Below, piece after piece: positions 1-6,834 of a stretch of 14,017 bases of DNA (position 1 is its first letter; every line of letters starts with the position of its first letter). Location: positions 1-14,017 of the forward strand of contig JAAMXY010001608.1 in NCBI GenBank assembly GCA_019677205.1. The letters run 5' to 3'. Source of the DNA: Pinguiococcus pyrenoidosus. Its lineage: Eukaryota; Sar; Pinguiophyceae; Pinguiochrysidales; Pinguiochrysidaceae. The notes beneath the pieces are model-generated. The model had not been told where the DNA came from, searched no databases, and was given only the letters and a program-made list of their open reading frames with translations. The translations under genes and the position numbers were made by a program.

Positions 1-88
1 GGTAGGATGGGCGTGCCTCGACCTTTTTTTTCCATCGGAGCAAGGTTTGGGGCCCTCAAGCAGCGCACGGTTGTCTTGCCGCCTCCAG

Positions 89-172
89 ATTGTTTCGGCG
101 ACCGATCAGTTGCACATCGCGGCAGAGCGGCAGAAGCAAATCGTAGACGAGCAGAGCAAGATCATGGACTAG
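89..172 (+). CDS. 3'-terminal coding exon of an unidentified upstream gene (partial)
   Basis: A 27-codon open stretch ends in TAG at 170-172. It follows a good 3' splice site, a pyrimidine-rich run ending CTCCAG at 83-88. The window begins with a donor-like GTAGGA at 2-7, the same hexamer used as donor in the dehydrogenase gene further right. An 87-nt intron at 2-88 would therefore match the other introns here. The encoded tail is hydrophilic and probably helical, rich in Gln, Lys, Glu and Ile, and ends ...DEQSKIMD. It could be the end of a coiled coil. I do not recognise the protein, and almost all of it lies left of the window. The phase is 0 if exon 1 ends at base 1. The splice logic is seen in the sequence; that it is a real gene is inference. 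Confidence 0.5.
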   Translation: MVSATDQLHIAAERQKQIVDEQSKIMD

Positions 173-456
173 CATGATCCTGCAGGCAACAAGCGGCAAT
201 CAAGCCGCCAATCAAGCCGCCGATCACGCCGCCATCAAGCCATCAAGCAGATGATGCAAAAAGCACCTCGGAGTTTTTGCAGTCGTCAAGTCGACAAAGA
301 CAGAATCCAATCGTGGCGTGGCGCCAGTGCCTTTGCACCGCCGCCGCTCTCATCAGCTCCGTTTCTATCGTCTCTGTCCCCAGCGCCTCGCTGACTCGTA
401 TCTGTCCACAAGGTTGGCGTTGAGAGTCCGAAAACGCCGCTGTCGCACCTTCACCA
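173..456. other. Intergenic spacer and 5' region of the NSUN5-like gene
   Basis: This stretch lies between the stop of the upstream plus-strand gene and the NSUN5-like ATG. It contains a 12-bp tandem repeat at 198-249 and no convincing reading frame. It must hold the 3' UTR of the left gene and the promoter and 5' UTR of NSUN5. No TATA-like box was recognised. Confidence 0.6.
198..249. repeat. 12-bp tandem repeat with 8-bp derivatives
   Basis: Two perfect copies of AATCAAGCCGCC (198-209, 210-221) are followed by one diverged copy (222-233) and two shortened ATCAAGCC units (234-249). It lies in the spacer upstream of NSUN5. Confidence 0.85.
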
Positions 457-2145
457 ATGTCACGCCTCTACCTGGACGCCGCTCGCGTGGTGGAGAGCGC
501 CACGGAGCGGCGGCGAAGCGTGAAGAGCCTTGTTTACGCCAACTCCAAGGCGTCTCTGTCGCGCAAGCGCCAGCTGCTCTTCTTATGCAGCCAAACTATG
601 GCCAATCGAGGCGCGCTGGAGGCGGCTCTGTCCAAGTCTGGCGCTCTCGAGGAGCTCGAAGACGCCCCGAAGTCCTTGCTGCTGGTACTCGCCTTCGAGA
701 TGCTGCTGGGCAGCGGCGTGACGGGCGGAGGCCAACTCAAGCGGCGTCTCAAGGCCTTCGAAGCGGAGATGCGGAAGCATTTACCCGCAAACTTGATGGA
801 AAAAGTGGGCAAAGAGGGCTTGGGGGCACACGCGAGGTTCCTGCGCGTCAACACGTTGCTCACCAGCGACGCAGAGGTGATCCGGCGCCTGAAAGGCGAT
901 GAATCAGCTTGGAAGCTGGAAATAGACGACGATATTCCGCATCTGCTGCAGCTGAAGCCTCTTCCAGACAACGACAAGGACTTCCGAGTAGCTGTTCGAG
1001 GCCTTGCGACTGGGGATCTGGTCCAAAGCGGCCAAGCGGTGCTGCAGGACAAGGCGAGCTGCTTCTCCGCGCAGGCTCTTCTGCAAGATGGCTGGGGTTT
1101 TGCTGGCGGGGCCGACGTGATTGACGCTTGCGCCGCGCCGGGGAACAAGACGACGCACGCGGCAGCTCTTCTCCAAGAGTGGTGGGCCTCCCTGGAAGCC
1201 AGCGCGAAGGAGACCATCGCCGCGACGCCAAAGGTGCTGGCCTTTGACAAGGACGCAGAGAGAGCGAACGTCCTACGCCAAAGGATTTCACAGTTGTGCG
1301 GACATCGCGCTTCTGCCACGAAGACCACGAAGACCACGAAGACCACAAAGACCACAAAGGCAAAGAAAGGCGCAAGCAAGCAAGCTATCGCTGTCAACGT
1401 CGTGGCCGAAGGTATCGAAGGCGACTTTCTAACGCTGGATCCGTCTGATGATCGGTTTGCCGGCGTGCGAGGAATCTTGCTTGACCCGTCTTGCTCGGGC
1501 AGCGGGATGCGCCGGCGCGATGAGGGCGCGGACTCCAGTGCCAGGGCAGACATGAAGCGCATTCGAGCCTTGTCTGCCTTCCAATCCAAAGCGCTGGCGC
1601 ATGCGCTTTCCTTTCCGCAGGCACACCGCGTGGTGTATTCCACGTGCTCGGTGCACCCGGAGGAGAATGAAGATGTCGTAGCTGAGGTCCTTTCAGCGAA
1701 GCGGGAGGAGTGGAAGCTTGTGGAATGCCTCAACAACTGGGAGCGACGCGGCACGTCGACGTCGAAGGGCTGCCAAGCGCAGTTGTCAGACCGTGAGACG
1801 GGCTGCCTGGTACGGGCTGCGCCGGAGGACGGCACCCATGGGTTCTTTGTTGCGTGCTTCCAGCGCGTCGGAACTGCGCCGCTGTATGCCGGGCCCGAGT
1901 GGAGGCCGCCAGCGGCTGCCGTTCAAGATAGTGCGGACCTCAAAAGAGCCACAAAGAGGAAGGCCCAAACTTCCGAAGAGGCGACCGGGTCGACGACGAC
2001 GGCTGGAGAAGCGGCGGATGATGCTGTAAATGCTAGGAGAGGGGCGCACAAGAGAAAAAGTCGCAGTGCTGAAGCGAGGCGAGCTCGGAAGCGTCGAAAG
2101 CGAGGCCTGATGAAGAAACAGACGGAACCGGAGAAAGAAGACTGA
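457..2145 (+). CDS. NSUN5: NSUN5/Rcm1-like rRNA (cytosine-5) methyltransferase
   Basis: This is an intronless 562-aa reading frame. Family members use S-adenosylmethionine to make 5-methylcytosine in the peptidyl-transferase region of large-subunit rRNA in the nucleolus (yeast Rcm1, human NSUN5). The start at 457 gives an N-terminus resembling NSUN5 (MSRLYLDAARVVES, then KSLVYA). A FLRVNTL segment follows. The SAM-binding motif DACAAPGNKT begins at residue 223. Motif IV, DPSCSGSGM (343-351), holds Cys346, and motif VI, YSTCSV (394-399), holds the catalytic Cys397; both cysteines are present, so it should be active. At 562 aa it is longer than human NSUN5. The extra length is a Thr/Lys repeat loop at residues 288-301 and a very basic tail (about 490-562, KRK, ARRARKRRKR) that suits nucleolar targeting. 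It converges on the dehydrogenase gene 158 bp away. Family assignment is confident; activity is inferred. Confidence 0.95.
   Translation: MSRLYLDAARVVESATERRRSVKSLVYANSKASLSRKRQLLFLCSQTMANRGALEAALSKSGALEELEDAPKSLLLVLAFEMLLGSGVTGGGQLKRRLKAFEAEMRKHLPANLMEKVGKEGLGAHARFLRVNTLLTSDAEVIRRLKGDESAWKLEIDDDIPHLLQLKPLPDNDKDFRVAVRGLATGDLVQSGQAVLQDKASCFSAQALLQDGWGFAGGADVIDACAAPGNKTTHAAALLQEWWASLEASAKETIAATPKVLAFDKDAERANVLRQRISQLCGHRASATKTTKTTKTTKTTKAKKGASKQAIAVNVVAEGIEGDFLTLDPSDDRFAGVRGILLDPSCSGSGMRRRDEGADSSARADMKRIRALSAFQSKALAHALSFPQAHRVVYSTCSVHPEENEDVVAEVLSAKREEWKLVECLNNWERRGTSTSKGCQAQLSDRETGCLVRAAPEDGTHGFFVACFQRVGTAPLYAGPEWRPPAAAVQDSADLKRATKRKAQTSEEATGSTTTAGEAADDAVNARRGAHKRKSRSAEARRARKRRKRGLMKKQTEPEKED
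1318..1357 (+). repeat. In-frame 9-bp tandem repeat inside NSUN5 coding sequence
   Basis: About four and a half copies of ACGAAGACC (later copies ACAAAGACC) encode Thr-Lys-Thr units at residues 288-301. They lie in a loop after the first half of the Rossmann-like fold. The period is a multiple of three, so copy-number change keeps the frame. Human NSUN5 has no such insert. Confidence 0.9.
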
Positions 2146-2303
2146 TTGATGATGTCTTCCTTTGCTTCTTTTTTTTCGTCGACGCCGTGCTGCGTAGATC
2201 CCCCGGTGCTCTACTCGATCTTCACAGCGTACGTCTGTTTCCATGCATCCCGCAGTCTGGAGAAAGCTACGTCATCTACCGAATTACTTGTAGATAAGCA
2301 AGA
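2146..2303. other. Convergent 3' spacer between NSUN5 and dehydrogenase genes
   Basis: These 158 bp separate two convergent stop codons, so the 3' UTRs are very short or overlap. A run of eight T at about 2168-2175 is present. No AATAAA was found on either strand. Confidence 0.7.
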
Positions 2304-3670
2304 TTACGGCGGCATGCGGAGCGATCCATCAAGTCGAATGGTCTCGCCGTTCATGTACTCGTTGCCGAGAAGGAAGCACACGGTCTCTGCAAACTCTGAG
2401 GGCTCCCCTAGCCGCTGTGGGAAAGGCACGGTTTCCGCCAACTCTTTCCGCACCTTCTCTGGCAAGCCTGTGGAGAATAGATGACGAGAGATGAGACGAC
2501 GCGAGATGAGACGACGAGAGATGAAGCGGGAAACGAGATGGCCTCATTGTGCACTGTGCGGCGACGCGCGGAGGCAAAGCGGCAACAAGGCAAGGGTACC
2601 TTCTAGCATCGGCGTACGAAAAAGGCCCGGTGCAATCGTACACACTCTAGAGGGACGATTCCTTAGATAATTTTTGGCTCCCACCGCCGTTCAACTTTAT
2701 ATGACAAACTTTATATGACAAACTTTATATGACAAACTTTATATGACAAACCTGATGCCGTAGGGTGCCAACTCGCGAGCCATTGGCAGGGTCATCGAAT
2801 GGATGGCACCTTTGGATGCTGCGTAGGCGACCTGCACATGCCGGCGGCGAGAATTGCGTCAGACACTTGAGAGCAGCGACTACTGCTTCTGCTGGTCTTG
2901 GCAAACTCTCTTGAATACCTGGCCGATTTGCCCGTCGAACGCAGCGACGGAGGCCGTGTTGATGATGGTGCCTTGCTTCCCCCCTTTCACCTGTCACAGC
3001 ATCGTGACGCGTTGTGATGCACCTGAAGACGTCGAAGCATCGCTGGTGCCATGCCCACACGTACCATTCGCTCTGCGGCCAAGCGCGCGACGTTGAACGA
3101 CCCGACGGTGTTCACAGAAAGCACTCTGGCGAAGTCTTCCAAGCTATGAGGGCCCCGCTTGCTCAGCGTCTTTCCGGAACGAGGAGACTGCGTCACCACC
3201 CATCGTCGTTGTGATAAATGCAAGCAAAAGAGCCTCAAGACACACCTTCTGAGCGACGGCCACACCCGCACAGTTCACCACCGCAGTCACCACTCCAAGG
3301 TCCCTCTCGGCGGCGTTTAGCGCCGAGGTAACATCGGCCTCGCTGGTAACATCGGCGCCACTGTCCACGTTCTTGAAGGCTGAGATGCTTGGCACACTCA
3401 AAATCTACGCTTTGTCATCAATATCCTACCTAAACACAGCCTGAGATGGACTCGCTTGCGCCGCGGAGACCACTTCAGCTGCAGTTTCCCGGAGGTGTGG
3501 GAGATCCACAAGCAGCACTTTGCCACCTGCGTGTGCATCAGCCGAGTGGAGCTTGGCCATGGCCACCGCCTCTGCACAGACATACCACTTTCAAGGATTT
3601 TCAAGGCAGTGGCGCGCCCCAGGCCACTAGCTGCGCCGGTCACCAGCGCTGTGACGCTGCTCAAGGCCAT
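2304..3670 (-). CDS. HSD17B10: Type-2 3-hydroxyacyl-CoA dehydrogenase, SDR family (HSD17B10-like), 8 exons
   Basis: Splicing eight exons gives a complete 254-aa classical short-chain dehydrogenase, close to the human length of 261. HSD17B10-class enzymes oxidise short-chain 3-hydroxyacyl-CoA with NAD in mitochondria (isoleucine and fatty-acid breakdown); in animals the protein is also a subunit of mitochondrial RNase P. Visible motifs are the cofactor loop TGAASGLG (11-18), Asp36 at the end of strand 2 (favours NAD), NCAG (90-93), Asn119, and the catalytic Ser148, Tyr161 and Lys165 in YAASK. Family signatures are DVTSE (64-68), [20 protein letters not shown] and the end [11 protein letters not shown]. 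The ATG at 3670 gives [16 protein letters not shown], which aligns with the human N-terminus. No cleavable presequence is obvious. The stop is TAA at 2306-2304. Similarity across every exon junction supports the model; no transcript was available. Confidence 0.93.
2480..2524. repeat. 15-bp tandem repeat in dehydrogenase intron 7
   Basis: Two near-identical 15-bp units (GATGAGACGACGCGA at 2490-2504 and GATGAGACGACGAGA at 2505-2519) are flanked by shorter GATGA-starting pieces. On the transcript strand this is a TCGTCTCATCTC pyrimidine-rich tract just upstream of the CAG acceptor at 2470-2468, so it may serve as the polypyrimidine tract. Confidence 0.85.
2693..2748. repeat. 14-bp perfect tandem repeat (4 copies) at dehydrogenase intron 6 donor
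   Basis: Four perfect copies of AACTTTATATGACA occur, followed by a fifth partial AAC. On the transcript strand each unit reads TGTCATATAAAGTT. The donor of intron 6 (GTTTGT, 2751-2746) is formed where exon 6 meets the array, and the same GTTTGT recurs every 14 nt inside it. Confidence 0.95.
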
Positions 3671-3880
3671 TCGACTTTCGGAGCGACAGAGACGTCGTCT
3701 GAATGGCCACTTAGAACCAATGCAGCAGCCGTGTCACCAACGTTTCAGATAGGTATCGTGTGTGAGTACAATTGAATGCCTGATTCTCAGCACCAAAACC
3801 CTCTGGTGGCGTTTTCTGGCGCTTTTGAGCCGCAGATGGACAGAGGATTCTGCTACCGAATTTGCCATGCTGTGGTGTCG

Positions 3881-3940
3881 CGATCTGTCTCACGGTGTCG
3901 CGGCTTGTCTCACGGTGTCGCGGCTTGTCTCAGCGTGTCG
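3881..3940. repeat. 20-bp tandem repeat (3 copies) between dehydrogenase and tRNA genes
   Basis: Three imperfect copies based on CGGCTTGTCTCACGGTGTCG occur at 3881-3900, 3901-3920 and 3921-3940, preceded by a half-copy TGTGGTGTCG at 3871-3880. Confidence 0.9.
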
Positions 3941-3983
3941 CGGGACCGGTGATGATAACAAGCAACTTGGATGGGAAAAGCGG

Positions 3984-3993
3984 AAAAAAAAAA
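3984..3993 (-). terminator. Candidate Pol III terminator of the tRNA (T10 on the transcript strand)
   Basis: A run of ten A on the plus strand is a T10 on the tRNA's strand, 28 nt past its 3' end. No earlier run of four T is present, so this is the first possible Pol III stop. The distance is long but workable. Confidence 0.55.
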
Positions 3994-4021
3994 GCTGCCA
4001 CCGGGACGAACCCAGAAGTAG

Positions 4022-4093
4022 ACGTCTCGGCGAGGATCGAACTCGCGATGCAAGATTCAGAGTCTTGAGTACTAACCACTATACTACGAGACG
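4022..4093 (-). tRNA. tRNA-Gln (anticodon CTG)
   Basis: Read on the minus strand, this folds as a complete cloverleaf. The acceptor is CGTCTCG paired with CGAGACG (7 bp), then T8 and A9. The D arm has a 3-bp stem GTA/TAC. The anticodon stem CAAGA/TCTTG encloses the loop CTCTGAA, whose middle triplet is CTG. A 4-nt variable loop follows, then a T arm with GCGAG/CTCGC around TTCGATC. Box A (TAGTATAGTGG) and box B (GTTCGATCC) match the Pol III internal promoter. The discriminator base is T (4022), as in eukaryotic tRNA-Gln. CCA is not encoded and there is no intron. The first pair is C1-G72 rather than the commoner G1-C72. Confidence 0.93.
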
Positions 4094-4444
4094 GCGCTGG
4101 AAGCAAAGGGGTTCAGCAGGGTATATGAAGAAGTGTGGAGGCGGGGATTGTCTTCTGCTGGCTTCCATTACCCTTCAGATACGGGCGGATCTCAACTCCT
4201 GCTCTTTCAGCTAGGCTTCGTATCTAACGCCAAAACCGAAGCACAGAATCTCGGATCTGTGACTGTTCAAGCCCTGAGCCGCCCGAACTTCGGCGCGTTC
4301 TGAGCCCCCATTGCGCCGCACCTGCGCCACATTTTTGCCTCTTCGTCCTTCGTATGGCCTCTCTCAGGCGATCTTAAGGGTCGCGTGGATCTGGTGCGCA
4401 GCAAAGACAGCGCTTTGCGCCCCAGCCCAGCGGGCCTTCTGTAG
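4094..4444. other. Spacer and 5' region of the GRAM-VASt gene
   Basis: This is the promoter and 5' UTR space for the plus-strand gene starting at 4445, and the upstream flank of the minus-strand tRNA. Its last bases, CCTTCTGTAG directly before the ATG, resemble a 3' splice site, so a 5' UTR intron ending at 4444 is possible but unproven. No other gene was seen. Confidence 0.5.
4121..4127 (-). promoter_or_regulatory. TATA-like element upstream of the tRNA
   Basis: CATATAC on the minus strand lies 28-34 nt upstream of the mature tRNA 5' end. Plants and fission yeast commonly have a TATA-like box at about -30 of tRNA genes. It is a short AT motif in a GC-rich region and could be chance. Confidence 0.3.
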
Positions 4445-6283
4445 ATGTCGCAGGCAAGCCTTGAGAACGGGAGCGAAGCGGTGGCAGATGATGGCAAACG
4501 CGACTCTGCCGCTTTGCAAAAGGCGGCGAAGGAAGAGGCGTACCGAAGAGAGGTCGTGAAGATGATCTTCGGCAACGCAGGCTTGATTTTGAGTGACTTC
4601 AGCTGCGCCGTGGAGTCGAAGATGACTTTACACGGGCGCATGTACGTGACCACGCGCTTCATCTGCTTCTACAGCAACTTCTTCGGCTACGAGAAGAAGA
4701 TCATTCTGCCGTACCGGAGTATCAACTGTATCAGCAAGACCAACGACAGCGTTTTTGTGTCTCCCGGCGTCGAGATCAGCACCGCGAGACAGGTCTACGT
4801 GTTCCGCAACTTCTGGGACCGGGACGAAGCCTTCAAGATCTTGAGAGATTGCCACCGAGCTGGCCTGGGAGAGCCGCACTTGCCGGACTCCGTCGTGCCG
4901 AGCCTCGTGAAGCAAATTCGCTCGTCGCAAGCGGCCCGACGGGCGGCGCAGCAAGAGATGCGGCGCAGACAGACCGCCGACGAGGACAGCATTCGGGCAG
5001 GCAGTCCCGACAAAAGCGCCAAGCCCAGGAGGCGGACGTCGTCGGAGGACAGGGACGCGGACAGGTCGCGCAGAGCGGCGTCGGAAGATATCAAAGACGC
5101 CGAGAAGACCAGGGACGCGGGGAAGGACAAGGACGAGGCGGCGTCGGAGGCGGACGGGAGCGAGAATGGCGCGCAGGCGACGCTGCGCTCGGGCACGCCC
5201 ACGATGGCGATCGAGCCGGGAGAGGGAGAGGACGAGGAAATCGTGGACGAGGAGCAGGTGCCCAAGGGAGAGGAAGGCAAGGTGGATCCCGAGCTCAGCT
5301 CGCAGAATCTGTTTCAGATGGCGCGGGAGAATCGGAAGCTGGAGTACACGCTGGTGACCGACAAGTTCTCCAAGATGACCCTCGATGACTTCTGGAGCCA
5401 TTTCCTGGCCGACGGGGCAGCCTTCAGCCTGCCCAAGTTTCACATAGAAAGGGGCGACACGGAGATGGAGACCGGTCCCTGGGCCGGCGGCGTTGGAGGC
5501 CTGGCGCAGGCCAATGAGGACCCGCGCGTGCCGGACGGCATGGCGGATGGCCTCGAGGAGGCGCAGAAGGAGGTGGTGGGGCAGCCAGACTCTGCTGCAC
5601 TCAGCGCGGGGCTGGTGCGCTCGGTGAAGTTTCGCACGCCGGTCCATGGGCCCATCGGGCCAAGCAGCACGCGCGCCGTGAAGGTCCAGCGCATCAGGCG
5701 CTTCGGCGACGTCGGCCTCATCGTGGACTCGTCGACTTCCCTGGAGGACATTCCGATGAGCGAGACCTTCACGGTGGAGGACTCGTGGGCCGTCGAGCAG
5801 ACCCCGGGCGGGGATCTCAGCTTCGAGATCACGTTTGAGGTCAAGTTTCACAAGAGCAACATGCTGAAGTCGTTGGTGGCCAGCAAGAGCAAGGCCGACA
5901 CGCAGAAGTTCTATGAGGATTGGACCAATGCGGCCAAGAGGTACTGGCACTACATCAGATACCCAAAGACCGAGCGGAGGTCGCCGATGTCGCCGAAGAA
6001 GCCGAGGACTGTGATGAAAGAGGCGAAGCCGAAGCCGAAGCCCAAACTCGCCAGGGTCGAACCTAGATTCTCCATCCCAGTGATTCCCTGGCTCCTGGCC
6101 ATCATCTTCGCGTACCTGTATCTCTTCGGAAAGGACCCGCCGACCATGCAGCCTGGGTTGTCCACGGACGAGACGGCCCAGATGCTGCAGCTACTCGGTG
6201 ACGTTCGAACGCGGCTGGACCGCATCGAGCAGACTTTGGACGAGCTGCTGGACAGCGATTTGCAGGATGGGCGAAGTAGATGA
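4445..6283 (+). CDS. GRAM and VASt domain membrane protein (Aster/LAM/VAD1-type sterol transfer protein)
   Basis: This is an intronless 612-aa frame. Proteins with this layout sit in the ER at membrane-contact sites: the GRAM domain binds plasma-membrane lipids and the VASt (ASTER) domain carries sterol. The GRAM domain is at about 38-120 (FGNAGLILSDFSCAVE, then GRMYVTTRFICFYSNFFGYE). A long charged linker (about 145-290, Arg/Lys/Asp/Glu/Ser-rich) follows. The VASt domain is at about 298-502, from KLEYTLVTDKFSKMTLDDFW to NAAKRYWHYIRY, with an acidic, Gly-rich insertion near 345-395. After a Lys-Pro segment (KPKPKPK) comes one hydrophobic helix (542-561, FSIPVIPWLLAIIFAYLYLF). A short heptad-like tail (about 575-605) could dimerise. 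The length is similar to plant VAD1. An in-frame TAG lies immediately before the ATG, fixing the start unless a splice joins there. It is convergent with the protease gene. Domain calls are confident; the sterol ligand is inferred from the family. Confidence 0.93.
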   Translation: MSQASLENGSEAVADDGKRDSAALQKAAKEEAYRREVVKMIFGNAGLILSDFSCAVESKMTLHGRMYVTTRFICFYSNFFGYEKKIILPYRSINCISKTNDSVFVSPGVEISTARQVYVFRNFWDRDEAFKILRDCHRAGLGEPHLPDSVVPSLVKQIRSSQAARRAAQQEMRRRQTADEDSIRAGSPDKSAKPRRRTSSEDRDADRSRRAASEDIKDAEKTRDAGKDKDEAASEADGSENGAQATLRSGTPTMAIEPGEGEDEEIVDEEQVPKGEEGKVDPELSSQNLFQMARENRKLEYTLVTDKFSKMTLDDFWSHFLADGAAFSLPKFHIERGDTEMETGPWAGGVGGLAQANEDPRVPDGMADGLEEAQKEVVGQPDSAALSAGLVRSVKFRTPVHGPIGPSSTRAVKVQRIRRFGDVGLIVDSSTSLEDIPMSETFTVEDSWAVEQTPGGDLSFEITFEVKFHKSNMLKSLVASKSKADTQKFYEDWTNAAKRYWHYIRYPKTERRSPMSPKKPRTVMKEAKPKPKPKLARVEPRFSIPVIPWLLAIIFAYLYLFGKDPPTMQPGLSTDETAQMLQLLGDVRTRLDRIEQTLDELLDSDLQDGRSR

Positions 6284-6571
6284 AGGGCTCCATGGTTCGC
6301 AAAGGTCAAGTCCGTTCCGCTTGCTTTGTTTTCTTTCCGCTTTGTTCTGGGCAGAGAAGGCGATGCCGGGTTGTGAGCAGTCGTCTCCAGTGGGGCTCGG
6401 GAAGTACTTCTGCGCGGGTCGCTTTCTTTGCCGAGGAGACGATTTTTCCTTCCTGAGATGGTTCTTCTAACTGGGATGGCTTTCGAGGACGTCGAGAAGC
6501 CTTGTCGGCACCTGTCTCTCTGCCTACAAGCGCGATCGATCGGTTGTGTCCCACCCGTGAGGTTGAGAAGG

Positions 6572-6597
6572 ATGTGGATGCACATGCACATCCACAT
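6572..6597. repeat. Inverted repeat (stem-loop) in the GRAM-VASt 3' region
   Basis: ATGTGGATG (6572-6580) and CATCCACAT (6589-6597) pair perfectly around an 8-base loop, itself near-palindromic (CACATGCA). It would form a hairpin in a 3' UTR extending to the AATAAA. Confidence 0.7.
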
Positions 6598-6718
6598 GTG
6601 GAGGCGACGGACAGCGCGGATGCAGCAGTGCCGCAGATGAAGCATGAAGCGCACGCAATAGGAATAACTTATCACCCGTGTGTGTCATTCGCTCTTATAC
6701 GCTTTGTCGCACCTGTAC

Positions 6719-6724
6719 AATAAA
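6719..6724 (+). terminator. Candidate polyadenylation signal AATAAA for the GRAM-VASt gene
   Basis: It is a canonical hexamer 435 nt after the stop codon, in the right orientation. No comparable signal was found for the other genes, so this may be chance. Confidence 0.35.
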
Positions 6725-6834
6725 TCATATCGAAGGAGCACTGCACATGGACGAAGCAGGGACCTCGGCCCCATCGTCTTGCGCACAAAAACACGGTTTC
6801 GGCTTCAGATCCTCCGAGGCACACGACTTCACGC

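Larger units (their letters stand above)
2304..3670 (-). other. Exon-intron structure of the dehydrogenase gene
   Basis: Exons, in transcript order: 3670-3586, 3526-3430, 3360-3246, 3169-3065, 2990-2919, 2831-2752, 2646-2600, 2467-2304. Introns are 59, 69, 76, 74, 87, 105 and 132 nt, all GT-AG. Donors are GTATGT, GTAGGA, GTGTGT, GTACGT, GTATTC, GTTTGT and GTACCC. Acceptors end CAG, CAG, AAG, CAG, CAG, TAG and CAG. Exon lengths sum to 765 nt, that is 254 codons plus stop. Each junction was chosen by donor and acceptor sequence, reading phase and continuity with the HSD17B10 family. Confidence 0.85.
3671..4021. other. Spacer upstream of the dehydrogenase gene and downstream of the tRNA
   Basis: This must contain the promoter and 5' UTR of the minus-strand dehydrogenase gene. 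It also holds a 20-bp tandem repeat (3881-3940) and the A10 run at 3984-3993 that may terminate the tRNA. No coding region is supported. Confidence 0.6.
6284..6834. other. Convergent 3' spacer between GRAM-VASt and USP32-like genes
   Basis: 551 bp between two stop codons on opposite strands. It holds a 9-bp-stem inverted repeat (6572-6597) and an AATAAA at 6719-6724 in the sense of the GRAM-VASt gene. No coding region is supported; the short frames here lack any recognisable domain. Confidence 0.65.

Noticed and set aside
318-902. 194-codon plus-strand frame overlapping the start of NSUN5
   Set aside because: It is Arg-rich and out of frame with NSUN5, with no domain; the NSUN5 frame explains the region.
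534-1835. 433-codon open frame antisense to NSUN5
   Set aside because: It is a shadow of the GC-rich sense gene. It has no domain, its composition is Ser/Arg/Ala-biased, and the sense frame carries all NSUN5 motifs.
3327-3356. Duplicated 12-mer (GGTAACATCGGC) in dehydrogenase exon 3
   Set aside because: It encodes [11 protein letters not shown], and the family naturally has DVTSE followed by a second DV, so no recent duplication need be assumed.
3527-3585. A 14-nt intron (GTATGTCTGTGCAG) in the dehydrogenase gene, which would be among the shortest known
   Set aside because: Removing 14 nt keeps the frame but leaves a 15-residue insert unlike the family. Extending the intron to the next CAG (59 nt) also keeps the frame and gives [12 protein letters not shown], which matches HSD17B10, so the ordinary intron is far more likely.
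2304-3670. Pseudogene status for the dehydrogenase because the frame is broken into small pieces
   Set aside because: Every break coincides with a GT-AG intron of 59-132 nt in correct phase, and the spliced protein is full length with all catalytic residues.
4628-5950. 440-codon open frame antisense to the GRAM-VASt gene
   Set aside because: It mirrors the sense codons (Leu/Arg/His/Val-rich), has no recognisable domain and covers the GRAM and VASt coding regions.
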